Assembly (NCBI GenBank): GCA_964057225.1
Contig: OZ059898.1
Span: 10,044,001 to 10,108,000 of the forward strand
Length of the DNA: 64,000 nucleotides
Direction: 5' to 3'
Origin: Auanema rhodensis
Lineage: Eukaryota; Nematoda; Chromadorea; Rhabditida; Rhabditidae
Positions 20,672 through 32,859 of this stretch are shown here, piece after piece. Numbering within the stretch: position 1 is the stretch's first letter; each line of letters opens with the position of its first letter. Both the position numbers and the translations under genes were made by a program. The notes under the pieces are model-generated. The model was not told the origin of the DNA, did no database searches, and saw only the letters and a program-made list of their open reading frames with translations.

Positions 20672-21274
20672 ATGTCCACCCAACTTCCTGAAGCCGTCGA
20701 AATTCCCCTCATGATGGCCAAAAAGAGATGGCTTTCAATTCAACTATTAGTAAGAGAATTGAAGCAGCTAGGCGCCAATACCATCGCCAACCGCCCCAGG
20801 AAAGAGAAGATCCTGAAAGAGTTAGTTCAAGGACTAACAAGAGCGAACACCAGTACTGAAACGCTCAAAATCCTATGTTACCAATACGACAAGGATCAAC
20901 TGTCGGAGGTTGACCACTGCATAGGACCATGGACCAACATAGCAGGAGTCATCCGAGATGCCATTGCTGAACTAAGGGACCAACTAGGTTATTCACCTAG
21001 TTGCGATTCACCAGAACAGCAGACACCAAACTGGATTATTGCCGAGACCCATTCGGCCTATCAAGAATGGAGCCTGCAACATTGCAGCGAACTGCCATCC
21101 ACAGAGGCAAGAAAAAGCATTATAAATGCTCTACAAATATTTCTGGCATCACCAGCAACCACCAAGGAAGAAATGGAAAGAAAAACGGATTTATGCAACA
21201 AGACTATGGATCTTCTCCACGACCTAGGATCATCACCATTACCAGAGATACACCAGTATTATGAAGAAGACTAA
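20672..21274 (+). CDS. Element 1 accessory ORF, unknown function
   Basis: 200 codons starting ATG TCC ACC and ending TAA, between pol and the 3' LTR, where simple retroviruses carry env and complex ones carry regulatory genes. The product is hydrophilic and looks helical. It has Cys residues at several points (ILCYQY, DHCIGPW, SCDSPE, QHCSEL, DLCNKT), a Lys/Arg-rich stretch near residues 40-50, and an acidic end. There is no signal peptide and no membrane segment, so it is not an Env. I recognise no family. Its codon use and base composition match pol, and it has no stop in 600 nt of moderately AT-rich DNA, so it is probably real. It would need a spliced or otherwise separate mRNA. Element 2 has nothing similar between pol and LTR. 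Confidence 0.65.
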   Translation: MSTQLPEAVEIPLMMAKKRWLSIQLLVRELKQLGANTIANRPRKEKILKELVQGLTRANTSTETLKILCYQYDKDQLSEVDHCIGPWTNIAGVIRDAIAELRDQLGYSPSCDSPEQQTPNWIIAETHSAYQEWSLQHCSELPSTEARKSIINALQIFLASPATTKEEMERKTDLCNKTMDLLHDLGSSPLPEIHQYYEED

Positions 21275-21478
21275 AAAGGAACTTTTGAAAGATTCCCAGT
21301 ATGATATATGATATATTATTTTGTAATTACATTGTTTTCCTTTATTTTTTTCTCATAAAATTGTTCTGTATTATCAGTATTCTTTTATTTTTTGAAACAT
21401 TTCATACAACTTTCACATTTGCATGGAATTTCACTTTCTCGATGTAGCTGAGGTCAGCTACTTTTTCGATATTAGGCA
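21275..21478 (+). other. Element 1 3' untranslated region
   Basis: 204 bp of AT-rich DNA before the 3' LTR. The bases just before the LTR (GATATTAGGCA) are not a clean polypurine tract, unlike element 2, where GAAAAAGGG precedes the LTR. Confidence 0.6.
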
Positions 21479-21891
21479 TGTTCCATACGTGTCCTATAAG
21501 TAGAGCGATTGACAACGTCAATCGCTTATAAAACGGAACATTATAAAAACAAATAGCTGACGCTACATTTGAGAAACAGGAATTCAATGCAACAATGAAC
21601 GAACACTTTTTCATATTAAGTTTAATTAAAGAAAGCCCAATTCAAGCGGAACCAAGTTCCGCGGACCTGATATAACCACTTTTTATGCTCGTAAGGAATA
21701 CTATATAAGGTTTCCTTACGAATCCTTTGGGCTGCGACTAGGAATCATTATGTAACTTTTATTATTGTAATTTGTATACTTTATCATGAATAAACCTTTC
21801 TCTCTATACTCTTTATCATTTATATTTGGAAGAAAAGAAAGTAATTCCATGTGGTTACCCAGCCGGAACCCTGGGGAACCACCATGGAACG
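21479..21891 (+). repeat. 3' LTR of element 1
   Basis: 413 bp, same text as 9643-10055 as far as I can see. The inverted repeats recur at an offset of 11,836 (for example 21504-21526). It is followed by the right AGAA target duplication, then ordinary satellite. Confidence 0.93.
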
Positions 21892-23324
21892 AGAAAATTG
21901 TAAGTTTCAGAAAATAATTAAAAATAAGTTCTCTCTACTATTAACTGATTGTCGGCTAAAATATGGTAACAGTTTTTATGAAAAGTTTCCATGATTAGGA
22001 TTAAACAAAAAAAAGAATTAAAAAGAAACACTTCTTGTTTACTTACTTGATTATACTACTTGAAATTCGAAAAAAAGTAAAAAACAATTGAGAAAGCGAC
22101 ATAAACAGTTGAACGATTTGAAGAGAATTGTAAGTTTAAGAAAAGATTTAAAGTTTAGCTTTGTCTACTATTAACTGATTATCGGCTGAAATATGGTGAC
22201 AGTTTTTTATTAAAAGTTTCCATGATTAAGATTAAACAAAGAAAAAAAAATCAAAGAGAAACACTTCTTGTTTACTTATTTGATTATAACACTTGAAATT
22301 CCAACAAAAGTAAAGTAAAACTGTTAAAGCGAGTAAAACTGTTGAACGATTTGAAGACAATTGTAAGTTGAAGAAAAAAATTAAAGTTTAGCTCTCTCTA
22401 CTATTAACTGAATGTCGGCTGAAATAAGGTAACAGTTTTTATGAAAAGTTTCCATGATTAGGATTAAACAAAGAAAAAAGAATCAAAGAGAAACACTTCT
22501 TGTTTACTTATTTGATTATAATACTTGAAATTCCAAAAACAGAAGAATAAAATAGAGAAAGAGACGAAAAAAGTTGAACGATTTGAAGAGAATTGTGAGT
22601 TTTAGAAAAGAATTAAAGTTTAGCTTTGTCTACTATTAACTGATTATCGGCTGAAATATGGTGACAGTTTTTTTTTAAAAGTTTCCATGATTAAGATTAA
22701 TCAAAGAAAAAAAAATCAAAGAGAAACACTTCTTGTTTACTAATTTGATTATAACACTTGAAATTCCAACAAAAGTAAAGTAAAACTGTTAAAGCGAGTA
22801 AAACTGTTGAACAATTTGAAGACAATTGTAAGTTGAAGAATAAAATTAAAGTTTAGCTCTCTCTACTATTAACTGAATGTCGGCTAAAATATGGTAACAG
22901 TTTTTATTAAAAGTTTCCATGATTAGGATTAAACAAAGAAAAAAAATCAAAGAGAAAAACTTCTTGTTTACTAATTTGATTATAACACTTGAAATTCCAA
23001 CAAAAGTAAAATAAAACTGTGAAAGCGGGTAAAACTGTTGAACAATTTGAAGACAATTGTAAGTTGAAGAATAAAATTAAAGTTTAGCTCTCTCTACTAT
23101 TAACTGAATGTCGGCTAAAATATGGTAACAGTTTTTATTAAAAGTTTCCATGATTAAGATTAAACAAAGAAAAAAAATCAAAGAGAAACACTTCTTGTTT
23201 ACTAATTTGATTATAACACTTGAAATTCCAACAAAAGTAAAATAAAACTGTGAAAGCGGGTAAAACTGTTGAACTAAAACAGTCTTTATAAAATATAAAT
23301 GATATTTTTTTATAAAAGTGAAGT

Positions 23325-23395
23325 TGCATAGGCCGGGAATCGAACCCGGGTCGCCCGCGTGGCAGGCGAGCATTCTACCACTGAACCACCGATGC
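23325..23395 (-). tRNA. tRNA-Gly(GCC) copy 6, acceptor-stem variant
   Basis: As copy 1, except that plus strand GCATAGG replaces GCATCGG. This puts a mismatch at acceptor pair 5:68. Processing or charging may be reduced. Copy 8 shares it. Confidence 0.8.
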
Positions 23396-24190
23396 TTCGA
23401 AAATGTTAGATTGTTTCCGAAAAATTATGAAAAGTCAAGTTCTACTGATTTGAAGAAAATTGTAAGTTTTAGAAAATAATTAAAAATAAGTTCAGTCTAC
23501 TATTAACTGATTGTCGGCTAAAATATGGTAACAGTTTTTATGAAAAGTTTCCATGATTAGGATTAAACAAAAAAAAGAATTAAAAAAAAACACTTCTTGT
23601 TTACTTACTTGATTATACTACTTGAAATTCGAAAAAAAGTAAAAAACAATTGAGAAAGCGACATAAACAGTTGAACGATTTGAAGAGAATTGTAAGTTTA
23701 AGAAAAGATTTAAAGTTTAGCTTCGTCTACTATTAACTGATTATCGGCTGAAATATGGTGACAGTTTTTTATTAAAAGTTTCCATGATTAAGATTAAACA
23801 AAGAAAAAAAAATCAAAGAGAAACACTTCTTGTTTACTTATTTGATTATAACACTTGAAATTCCAACAAAAGTAAAGTAAAACTGTTAAAGCGAGTAAAA
23901 CTGTTGAACGATTTGAAGACAATTGTAAGTTGAAGAAAAAAATTAAAGTTTAGCTCTCTCTACTATTAACTGAATGTCGGCTGAAATGAGGTAACAGTTT
24001 TTATTAAAAGTTTCCATGATTTAGATTAAACAAAGAAAAAAAATCAAAGAGAAACACTTCTTGTTTACTAATTTGATTATAACACTTGAAAATCCAACAA
24101 AAGTAAAATAAAACTGTGAAAGCGGGTAAAACTGTTGAACTAAAACAGTCTTTATAAAATATAAATGATATATTTTTATAAAAGTGAAGT

Positions 24191-24261
24191 TGCATCGGCC
24201 GGGAATCGAACCCGGGTCGCCCGCGTGGCAGGCGAGCATTCTACCACTGAACCACCGATGC
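24191..24261 (-). tRNA. tRNA-Gly(GCC) copy 7
   Basis: Standard sequence, 866 bp from copy 6. Confidence 0.92.
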
Positions 24262-25751
24262 TTCGAAAATGTTAGATTGTTTCCGAAAAATTATGAAAAG
24301 TCAAGTTCTACTGATTTGAAGAAAATTGTAAGTTTTAGAAAATAATTAAAAATTAGTTCTCTCTACTATTAACTGATTGTCGGCTAAAATATGGTAACAG
24401 TTTTTATGAAAAGTTTCCATGATTAGGATTAAACAAAAAAAAGAATTAAAAAGAAACACTTCTTGTTTACTTACTTGATTATACTACTTGAAATTCGAAA
24501 AAAAGTAAAAAACAATTGAGAAAGCGACATAAACAGTTGAACGATTTGAAGAGAATTGTAAGTTTAAGAAAAGATTTAAAGTTTAGCTTTGTCTACTATT
24601 AACTGATTATCGGCTGAAATATGGTGACAGTTTTTTATTAAAAGTTTCCATGATTAAGATTAAACAAAGAAAAAAAAATCAAAGAGAAACACTTCTTGTT
24701 TACTTATTTGATTATAACACTTGAAATTCCAACAAAAGTAAAGTAAAACTGTTAAAGCGAGTAAAACTGTTGAACGATTTGAAGACAATTGTAAGTTGAA
24801 GAAAAAAATTAAAGTTTAGCTCTCTCTACTATTAACTGAATGTCGGCTGAAATAAGGTAACAGTTTTTATGAAAAGTTTCCATGATTAGGATTAAACAAA
24901 GAAAAAAGAATCAAAGAGAAACACTTCTTGTTTACTTATTTGATTATAATACTTGAAATTCCAAAAACAGAAGAATAAATAGAGAAAGAGACGAAAAAAG
25001 TTGAACGATTTGAAGAGAATTGTGAGTTTTAGAAAAGAATTAAAGTTTAGCTTTGTCTACTATTAACTGATTATCGGCTGAAATATGGTGACAGTTTTTT
25101 TTTAAAAGTTTCCATGATTAAGATTAATCAAAGAAAAAAAAATCAAAGAGAAACACTTCTTGTTTACTAATTTGATTATAACACTTGAAATTCCAACAAA
25201 AGTAAAGTAAAACTGTTAAAGCGAGTAAAACTGTTGAACAATTTGAAGACAATTGTAAGTTGAAGAATAAAATTAAAGTTTAGCTCTCTCTACTATTAAC
25301 TGAATGTCGGCTAAAATATGGTAACAGTTTTTATTAAAAGTTTCCATGATTAAGATTAAACAAAGAAAAAAAATCAAAGAGAAAAACTTCTTGTTTACTA
25401 ATTTGATTATAACACTTGAAATTCCAACAAAAGTAAAATAAAACTGTGAAAGCGGGTAAAACTGTTGAACAATTTGAAGACAATTGTAAGTTGAAGAATA
25501 AAATTAAAGTTTAGCTCTCTCTACTATTAACTGAATGTCGGCTAAAATATGGTAACAGTTTTTATTAAAAGTTTCCATGATTAAGATTAAACAAAGAAAA
25601 AAAATCAAAGAGAAACACTTCTTGTTTACTAATTTGATTATAACACTTGAAATTCCAACAAAAGTAAAATAAAACTGTGAAAGCGGGTAAAACTGTTGAA
25701 CTAAAACAGTCTTTATAAAATATAAATGATATTTTTTTATAAAAGTGAAGT

Positions 25752-25822
25752 TGCATAGGCCGGGAATCGAACCCGGGTCGCCCGCGTGGCAGGCGAGCAT
25801 TCTACCACTGAACCACCGATGC
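25752..25822 (-). tRNA. tRNA-Gly(GCC) copy 8, acceptor-stem variant
   Basis: Same 5:68 mismatch as copy 6, 2,427 bp away. It is a block duplicate of copy 6 with the change already present. Confidence 0.8.
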
Positions 25823-26386
25823 TTCGAAAATGTTAGATTGTTTCCGAAAAATTATGAAAAGTCAAGTTCTACTGATTTGAAGAAAATTGTAAGTTTTAGA
25901 AAATAATTAAAAATAAGTTCAGTCTACTATTAACTGATTGTCGGCTAAAATATGGTAACAGTTTTTATGAAAAGTTTCCATGATTAGGATTAAACAAAAA
26001 AAAGAATTAAAAAAAAACACTTCTTGTTTACTTACTTGATTATACTACTTGAAATTCGAAAAAAAGTAAAAAACAATTGAGAAAGCGACATAAACAGTTG
26101 AACGATTTGAAGAGAATTGTAAGTTTAAGAAAAGATTTAAAGTTTAGCTTCGTCTACTATTAACTGATTATCGGCTGAAATATGGTGACAGTTTTTTATT
26201 AAAAGTTTCCATGATTAAGATTAAGCAAAGAAAAAAAAATCAAAGAGAAACACTTCTTGTTTACTTATTTGATTATAACACTTGAAATTCCAACAAAAGT
26301 AAAATAAAACTGTGAAAGCGGGTAAAACTGTTGAACTAAAACAGTCTTTATAAAATATAAATGATATATTTTTATAAAAGTGAAGT

Positions 26387-26457
26387 TGCATCGGCCGGGA
26401 ATCGAACCCGGGTCGCCCGCGTGGCAGGCGAGCATTCTACCACTGAACCACCGATGC
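26387..26457 (-). tRNA. tRNA-Gly(GCC) copy 9
   Basis: Standard sequence, 635 bp from copy 8 (cassette plus two monomers, the shortest class). Confidence 0.92.
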
Positions 26458-27482
26458 TTCGAAAATGTTAGATTGTTTCCGAAAAATTATGAAAAGTCAA
26501 GTTCTACTGATTTGAAGAAAATTGTAAGTTTTAGAAAATAATTAAAAATTAGTTCTCTCTACTATTAACTGATTGTCGGCTAAAATATGGTAACAGTTTT
26601 TATAAAAAGTTTCCATGATTAGGATGAAACAAAAAAAAGAATTAAAGAGAAACACTTTTTGTTTACTTATTTGATTATAATACTTGAAATTCCAAAAACA
26701 GTAGAATAAAATTGAGAAATCGACAAAAACAGTTGAACGATTTGAAGAGAATCGTAAGTTTTAGAAAAGAATTAAAGTTCAGCTATCTCTACTATTAACT
26801 GACTATCGGCTAGAATAAGGTAACAGTTTTTATTGAAAGTTTCCATGATTAAGATTGAACAAAAAAAAAATTAGAGAGAAACACTTCTTGTTTACTTACT
26901 TGATTATAATACTTGAAATTCCAAAAACAGTAAAATAAAATTGAGAAAGCGACAAAAACAGTTGAACGATTTGAAGACAATTGTAAGTTTAAGAAAAGAA
27001 TTAAAGTTTAGCTTTGTCTACTATTAACTGATTATCGGCTGAAATATGGTGACAGTTTTTTTTAAAAAGTTTCTATGATTAAGATTAAACAAAGAAAAAA
27101 AAATCAAAGAGAAACACTTCTTGTTTACTAATTTGATTATAACACTTGAAATTCCAACAAAAGTAAAGTAAAACTGTTAAAGCGAGTAAAACTGTTGAAC
27201 AATTTGAAGACAATTGTAAGTTGAAAAAAAAAATTAAAGTTTAGCTCTCTCTACTATTAACTGAATGTCGGCTAAAATATGATAACAGTTTTTATTAAAA
27301 GTTTTCATGATTAAGATTAAACAAAGAAAAAAAAATCAAAGAGAAACACTTCTTGTTTACTAATTTGATTATAACACTTGAAATTCCAACAAAAGTAAAA
27401 TAAAACTGTGAAAGCGGGTAAAACTGTTAAACTAAAACAGTCTTTATAAAATATAAATGATATTTTTTTATAAAAGTGAAGT

Positions 27483-27553
27483 TGCATCGGCCGGGAATCG
27501 AACCCGGGTCGCCCGCGTGGCAGGCGAGCATTCTACCACTGAACCACCGATGC
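27483..27553 (-). tRNA. tRNA-Gly(GCC) copy 10
   Basis: Standard sequence, 1,096 bp from copy 9. Confidence 0.92.
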
Positions 27554-29268
27554 TTCGAAAATGTTAGATTGTTTCCGAAAAATTATGAAAAGTCAAGTTC
27601 TACTGATTTGAAGAGAATTGTAAGTTTTAGAAAATAATTAAAAATAAGTTCTCTCTACTATTAACTGATTGTCGGCTAAAATGAGGTAACAGTTTTTATT
27701 GAAAGTTTCCATGATTAGGATTAAACAAAAAAAAGAATTAAAAAGAAACACTTCTTGTTTACTTACTTGATTATACTACTTGAAATTCGAAAAAATGTAA
27801 AAAACAATTGAGAAAGCGACATAAACAGTTGAACGATTTGAAGAGAATTGTAAGTTTAAGAAAAGAATTAAAGTTTAGCTTTGTCTACTATTAACTGATT
27901 ATCGGCTGAAATATGGTGACAGTTTTTTATTAAAAGTTTCCATGATTAAGATTAAACAAAGAAGAAAAAATCAAAGAGAGACACTTCTTGTTTAGTTATT
28001 TGATTATAATACTTGAAATTCCAAAAACAGTAGAATAAAATAGAGAAAGCGACGAAAAAAGTTGAACGATTTGAAGAGAATTGTAAGTTTTAGAAAAGAA
28101 TTAAAGTTCAGCTATCTCTACTATTAACTGAATGTCGGCTGAAATATGATAACAGTTTTTTTGAAAAGTTTCCATGATTAAGATTAAAGAAAGAAAAAAA
28201 ATCAAAGAGAAACACTTCTTGTTTACTTATTTGATTATAATACTTGAAATTCCAAAAACAGTAGAATAAAATAGAGAAAGCGACGAAAAAAGTTGAACGA
28301 TTTGAAGAGAATTGTAAGTTTTAGAAAATAATTAAAAATAAGTTCTCTCTACTATTAACTGATTGTCGGCTAAAATATGGTAACAGTTTTTATAAAAAGT
28401 TTCCATGATTAGGATTAAACAAAAAAAAGAATTAAAGAGAAACACTTTTTGTTTACTTATTTGATAATAATACTTGAAATTCCAAAAACAGTAGAATAAA
28501 ATTGAGAAAGAGACGAAAAAAGTTGAACGATTTGAAGACAATTGTAAGTTTAAGAAAAGAATTAAAGTTTAGCTTTGTCTACTATTAACTGATTATCGGC
28601 TAGAATAAGGTAACAGTTTTTATTGAAAGTTTCCATGATTAAGATTGAACAAAAAAAAATTAGAGAGAAACACTTCTTGTTTACTTACTTGATTATAATA
28701 CTTGAAATTCCAAAAACAGTAAAATAAAATTGAGAAAGCGACAAAAACAGTTGAACGATTTGAAGACAATTGTAAGTTTAAGAAAAGAATTAAAGTTTAG
28801 CTTTGTCTACTATTAACTGATTATCGGCTGAAATATGGTGACAGTTTTTTTTTAAAAGTTTCCATGATTAAGATTAAACAAAGAAAAAAAATCAAAGAGA
28901 AACACTTCTTGTTTACTAATTTGATTATAACACTTGAAATTCCAACAAAAGTAAAATAAAACTGTGAAAGCGGGTAAAACTGTTGAACAATTTGAAGACA
29001 ATTGTAACTTGAAGAATAAAATTAAAGTTTAGCTCTCTCTACTATTAACTGAATGTCGGCTAAAATATGGTAACAGTTTTTATTAAAAGTTTCCATGATT
29101 AAGATTAAACAAAGAAAAAAATCAAAGAGAAACACTTCTTGTTTACTAATTTGATTATAACACTTGAAAATCCAACAAAAGTAAAATAAAACTGTAAAAG
29201 CGAGTAAAACTGTTGCAATAAAACAGTTTTTATTTTATATAAATGATATTTTTTTATAAAAATGAAGT

Positions 29269-29339
29269 TGCATCGGCCGGGAATCGAACCCGGGTCGCCC
29301 GCGTGGCAGGCGAGCATTCTACCACTGAACCACCGATGC
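29269..29339 (-). tRNA. tRNA-Gly(GCC) copy 11
   Basis: Standard sequence with the longer-A 3' flank of copies 2, 4 and 5. Its surroundings resemble theirs, although they lie on the other side of element 1. Confidence 0.92.
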
Positions 29340-30828
29340 TTCGAAAATGTTAGATTGTTTCCGAAAAATCATGAAAAGTCAAGTTCTACTGATTTGAAGA
29401 AAATTGTAAGTTTTAGAAAATAATTAAAAATAAGTTCTCTCTACTATTAACTGATTGTCGGCTAAAATATGGTAACAGTTTTTATGAAAAGTTTCCATGA
29501 TTAGGATTAAACAAAAAAAAGAATTAAAAAGAAACACTTCTTGTTTACTTACTTGATTATACTACTTGAAATTCGAAAAAAAGTAAAAAACAATTGAGAA
29601 AGCGACATAAACAGTTGAACGATTTGAAGAGAATTGTAAGTTTAAGAAAAGATTTAAAGTTTAGCTTTGTCTACTATTAACTGATTATCGGCTGAAATAT
29701 GGTGACAGTTTTTTATTAAAAGTTTCCATGATTAAGATTAAACAAAGAAAAAAAAATCAAAGAGAAACACTTCTTGTTTACTTATTTGATTATAACACTT
29801 GAAATTCCAACAAAAGTAAAGTAAAACTGTTAAAGCGAGTAAAACTGTTGAACGATTTGAAGACAATTGTAAGTTGAAAAAAAAAATTAAAGTTTAGCTC
29901 TCTCTACTATTAACTGAATGTCGGCTGAAATGAGGTAACAGTTTTTATTAAAAGTTTCCATGATTTAGATTAAACAAAGAAAAAAATCAAAGAGAAACAC
30001 TTCTTGTTTACTTATTTGATTATAATACTTGAAATTCCAAAAACAGAAGAATAAAATAGAGAAAGAGACGAAAAAAGTTGAACGATTTGAAGAGAATTGT
30101 GAGTTTTAGAAAAGAATTAAAGTTTAGCTTTGTCTACTATTAACTGATTATCGGCTGAAATATGGTGACAGTTTTTTTTCAAAAGTTTCCATGATTAAGA
30201 TTAATCAAAGAAAAAAAAATCAAAGAGAAACACTTCTTGTTTACTAATTTGATTATAACACTTGAAATTCCAACAAAAGTAAAGTAAAACTGTTAAAGCG
30301 AGTAAAACTGTTGAACAATTTGAAGACAATTGTAAGTTGAAGAATAAAATTAAAGTTTAGCTCTCTCTACTATTAACTGAATGTCGACTAAAATATGGTA
30401 ACAGTTTTTATTAAAAGTTTCCATGATTAAGATTAAACAAAGAAAAAAAATCAAAGAGAAAAACTTCTTGTTTACTAATTTGATTATAACACTTGAAATT
30501 CCAACAAAAGTAAAATAAAACTGTGAAAGCGGGTAAAACTGTTGAACAATTTGAAGACAATTGTAAGTTGAAGAATAAAATTAAAGTTTAGCTCTCTCTA
30601 CTATTAACTGAATGTCGGCTAAAATATGGTAACAGTTTTTATTAAAAGTTTCCATGATTAAGATTAAACAAAGAAAAAAAATCAAAGAGAAACACTTCTT
30701 GTTTACTAATTTGATTATAACACTTGAAATTCCAACAAAAGTAAAATAAAACTGTGAAAGCGGGTAAAACTGTTGAACTAAAACAGTCTTTATAAAATAT
30801 AAATGATATTTTTTTATAAAAGTGAAGT

Positions 30829-30899
30829 TGCATCGGCCGGGAATCGAACCCGGGTCGCCCGCGTGGCAGGCGAGCATTCTACCACTGAACCACCGATGC
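30829..30899 (-). tRNA. tRNA-Gly(GCC) copy 12
   Basis: Standard sequence, 7,504 bp from copy 6 in matching surroundings but without the acceptor change of copy 6. Confidence 0.92.
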
Positions 30900-31694
30900 T
30901 TCGAAAATGTTAGATTGTTTCCGAAAAATTATGAAAAGTCAAGTTCTACTGATTTGAAGAAAATTGTAAGTTTTAGAAAATAATTAAAAATAAGTTCTCT
31001 CTACTATTAACTGATTGTCGGCTAAAATATGGTAACAGTTTTTATGAAAAGTTTCCATGATTAGGATTAAACAAAAAAAAGAATTAAAAAAAAACACTTC
31101 TTGTTTACTTACTTGATTATACTACTTGAAATTCGAAAAAAAGTAAAAAACAATTGAGAAAGCGACATAAACAGTTGAACGATTTGAAGAGAATTGTAAG
31201 TTTAAGAAAAGATTTAAAGTTTAGCTTCGTCTACTATTAACTGATTATCGGCTGAAATATGGTGACAGTTTTTTATTAAAAGTTTCCATGATTAAGATTA
31301 AACAAAGAAAAAAAAATCAAAGAGAAACACTTCTTGTTTACTTATTTGATTATAACACTTGAAATTCCAACAAAAGTAAAGTAAAACTGTTAAAGCGAGT
31401 AAAACTGTTGAACGATTTGAAGACAATTGTAAGTTGAAGAAAAAAATTAAAGTTTAGCTCTCTCTACTATTAACTGAATGTCGGCTGAAATGAGGTAACA
31501 GTTTTTATTAAAAGTTTCCATGATTTAGATTAAACAAAGAAAAAAAATCAAAGAGAAACACTTCTTGTTTACTAATTTGATTATAACACTTGAAAATCCA
31601 ACAAAAGTAGAATAAAACTGTGAAAGCGGGTAAAACTGTTGAACTAAAACAGTCTTTATAAAATATAAATGATATATTTTTATAAAAGTGAAGT

Positions 31695-31765
31695 TGCATC
31701 GGCCGGGAATCGAACCTGGGTCGCCCGCGTGGCAGGCGAGCATTCTACCACTGAACCACCGATGC
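31695..31765 (-). tRNA. tRNA-Gly(GCC) copy 13, T-stem variant
   Basis: Plus strand AACCTGGG replaces AACCCGGG, putting A at T-stem position 51 opposite C63. The B box core GGTTCGATTCC is kept. The 5' flank also carries GTTAAATTG instead of GTTAGATTG; both changes travel together in copies 13, 21, 23 and 26. Confidence 0.82.
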
Positions 31766-32788
31766 TTCGAAAATGTTAAATTGTTTCCGAAAAATTATGA
31801 AAAGTCAAGTTCTACTGATTTGAAGAAAATTGTAAGTTTTAGAAAATAATTAAAAATTAGTTCTGTCTACTATTAACTGATTGTCGGCTAAAATATGGTA
31901 ACAGTTTTTATAAAAAGTTTCCATGATTAGGATGAAACAAAAAAAAGAATTAAAGAGAAACACTTTTTGTTTACTTATTTGATTATAATACTTGAAATTC
32001 CAAAAACAGTAGAATAAAATTGAGAAATCGACAAAAACAGTTGAACGATTTGAAGAGAATCGTAAGTTTTAGAAAAGAATTAAAGTTCAGCTATCTCTAC
32101 TATTAACTGACTATCGGCTAGAATAAGGTAACAGTTTTTATTGAAAGTTTCCATGATTAAGATTGAACAAAAAAAAAATTAGAGAGAAACACTTCTTGTT
32201 TACTTACTTGATTATAATACTTGAAATTCCAAAAACAGTAAAATAAAATTGAGAAAGCGACAAAAACAGTTGAACGATTTGAAGACAATTGTAAGTTTAA
32301 GAAAAGAATTAAAGTTTAGCTTTGTCTACTATTAACTGATTATCGGCTGAAATATGGTGACAGTTTTTTTTAAAAAGTTTCTATGATTAAGATTAAACAA
32401 AGAAAAAAAAATCAAAGAAAAACACTTCTTGTTTACTAATTTGATTATAACACTTGAAATTCCAACAAAAGTAAAGTAAAACTGTTAAAGCGAGTAAAAC
32501 TGTTGAACAATTTGAAGACAATTGTAAGTTGAAAAAAAAAATTAAAGTTTAGCTCTCTCTACTATTAACTGAATGTCGGCTAAAATATGATAACAGTTTT
32601 TATTAAAAGTTTTCATGATTAAGATTAAACAAAGAAAAAAATCAAAGAGAAACACTTCTTGTTTACTAATTTGATTATAACACTTGAAATTCCAACAAAA
32701 GTAAAATAAAACTGTGAAAGCGGGTAAAACTGTTGAACTAAAACAGTCTTTATAAAATATAAATGATATTTTTTTATAAAAGTGAAGT

Positions 32789-32859
32789 TGCATCGGCCGG
32801 GAATCGAACCCGGGTCGCCCGCGTGGCAGGCGAGCATTCTACCACTGAACCACCGATGC
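32789..32859 (-). tRNA. tRNA-Gly(GCC) copy 14
   Basis: Standard sequence, 1,094 bp from copy 13. Confidence 0.92.

Larger units (their letters stand above)
9643..21891 (+). mobile_element. Element 1: Ty3/gypsy-type LTR retroelement with Gag-Env-Pol order
   Basis: A complete 12.25-kb element: LTR (413 bp), tRNA-Gln primer site, 1.44-kb leader, polyprotein frame (11501-20308, one internal UAG), accessory ORF (20672-21274), LTR. Compared by eye, the two LTRs show no difference, which means a recent insertion. Domain order is Gag, Env-like glycoprotein, protease, RT, RNase H, integrase; usual errantivirus-like elements have Env last. It sits inside the tRNA-Gly satellite, 62 nt upstream of copy 5. 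Apart from the UAG in RT it looks whole. Confidence 0.93.
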
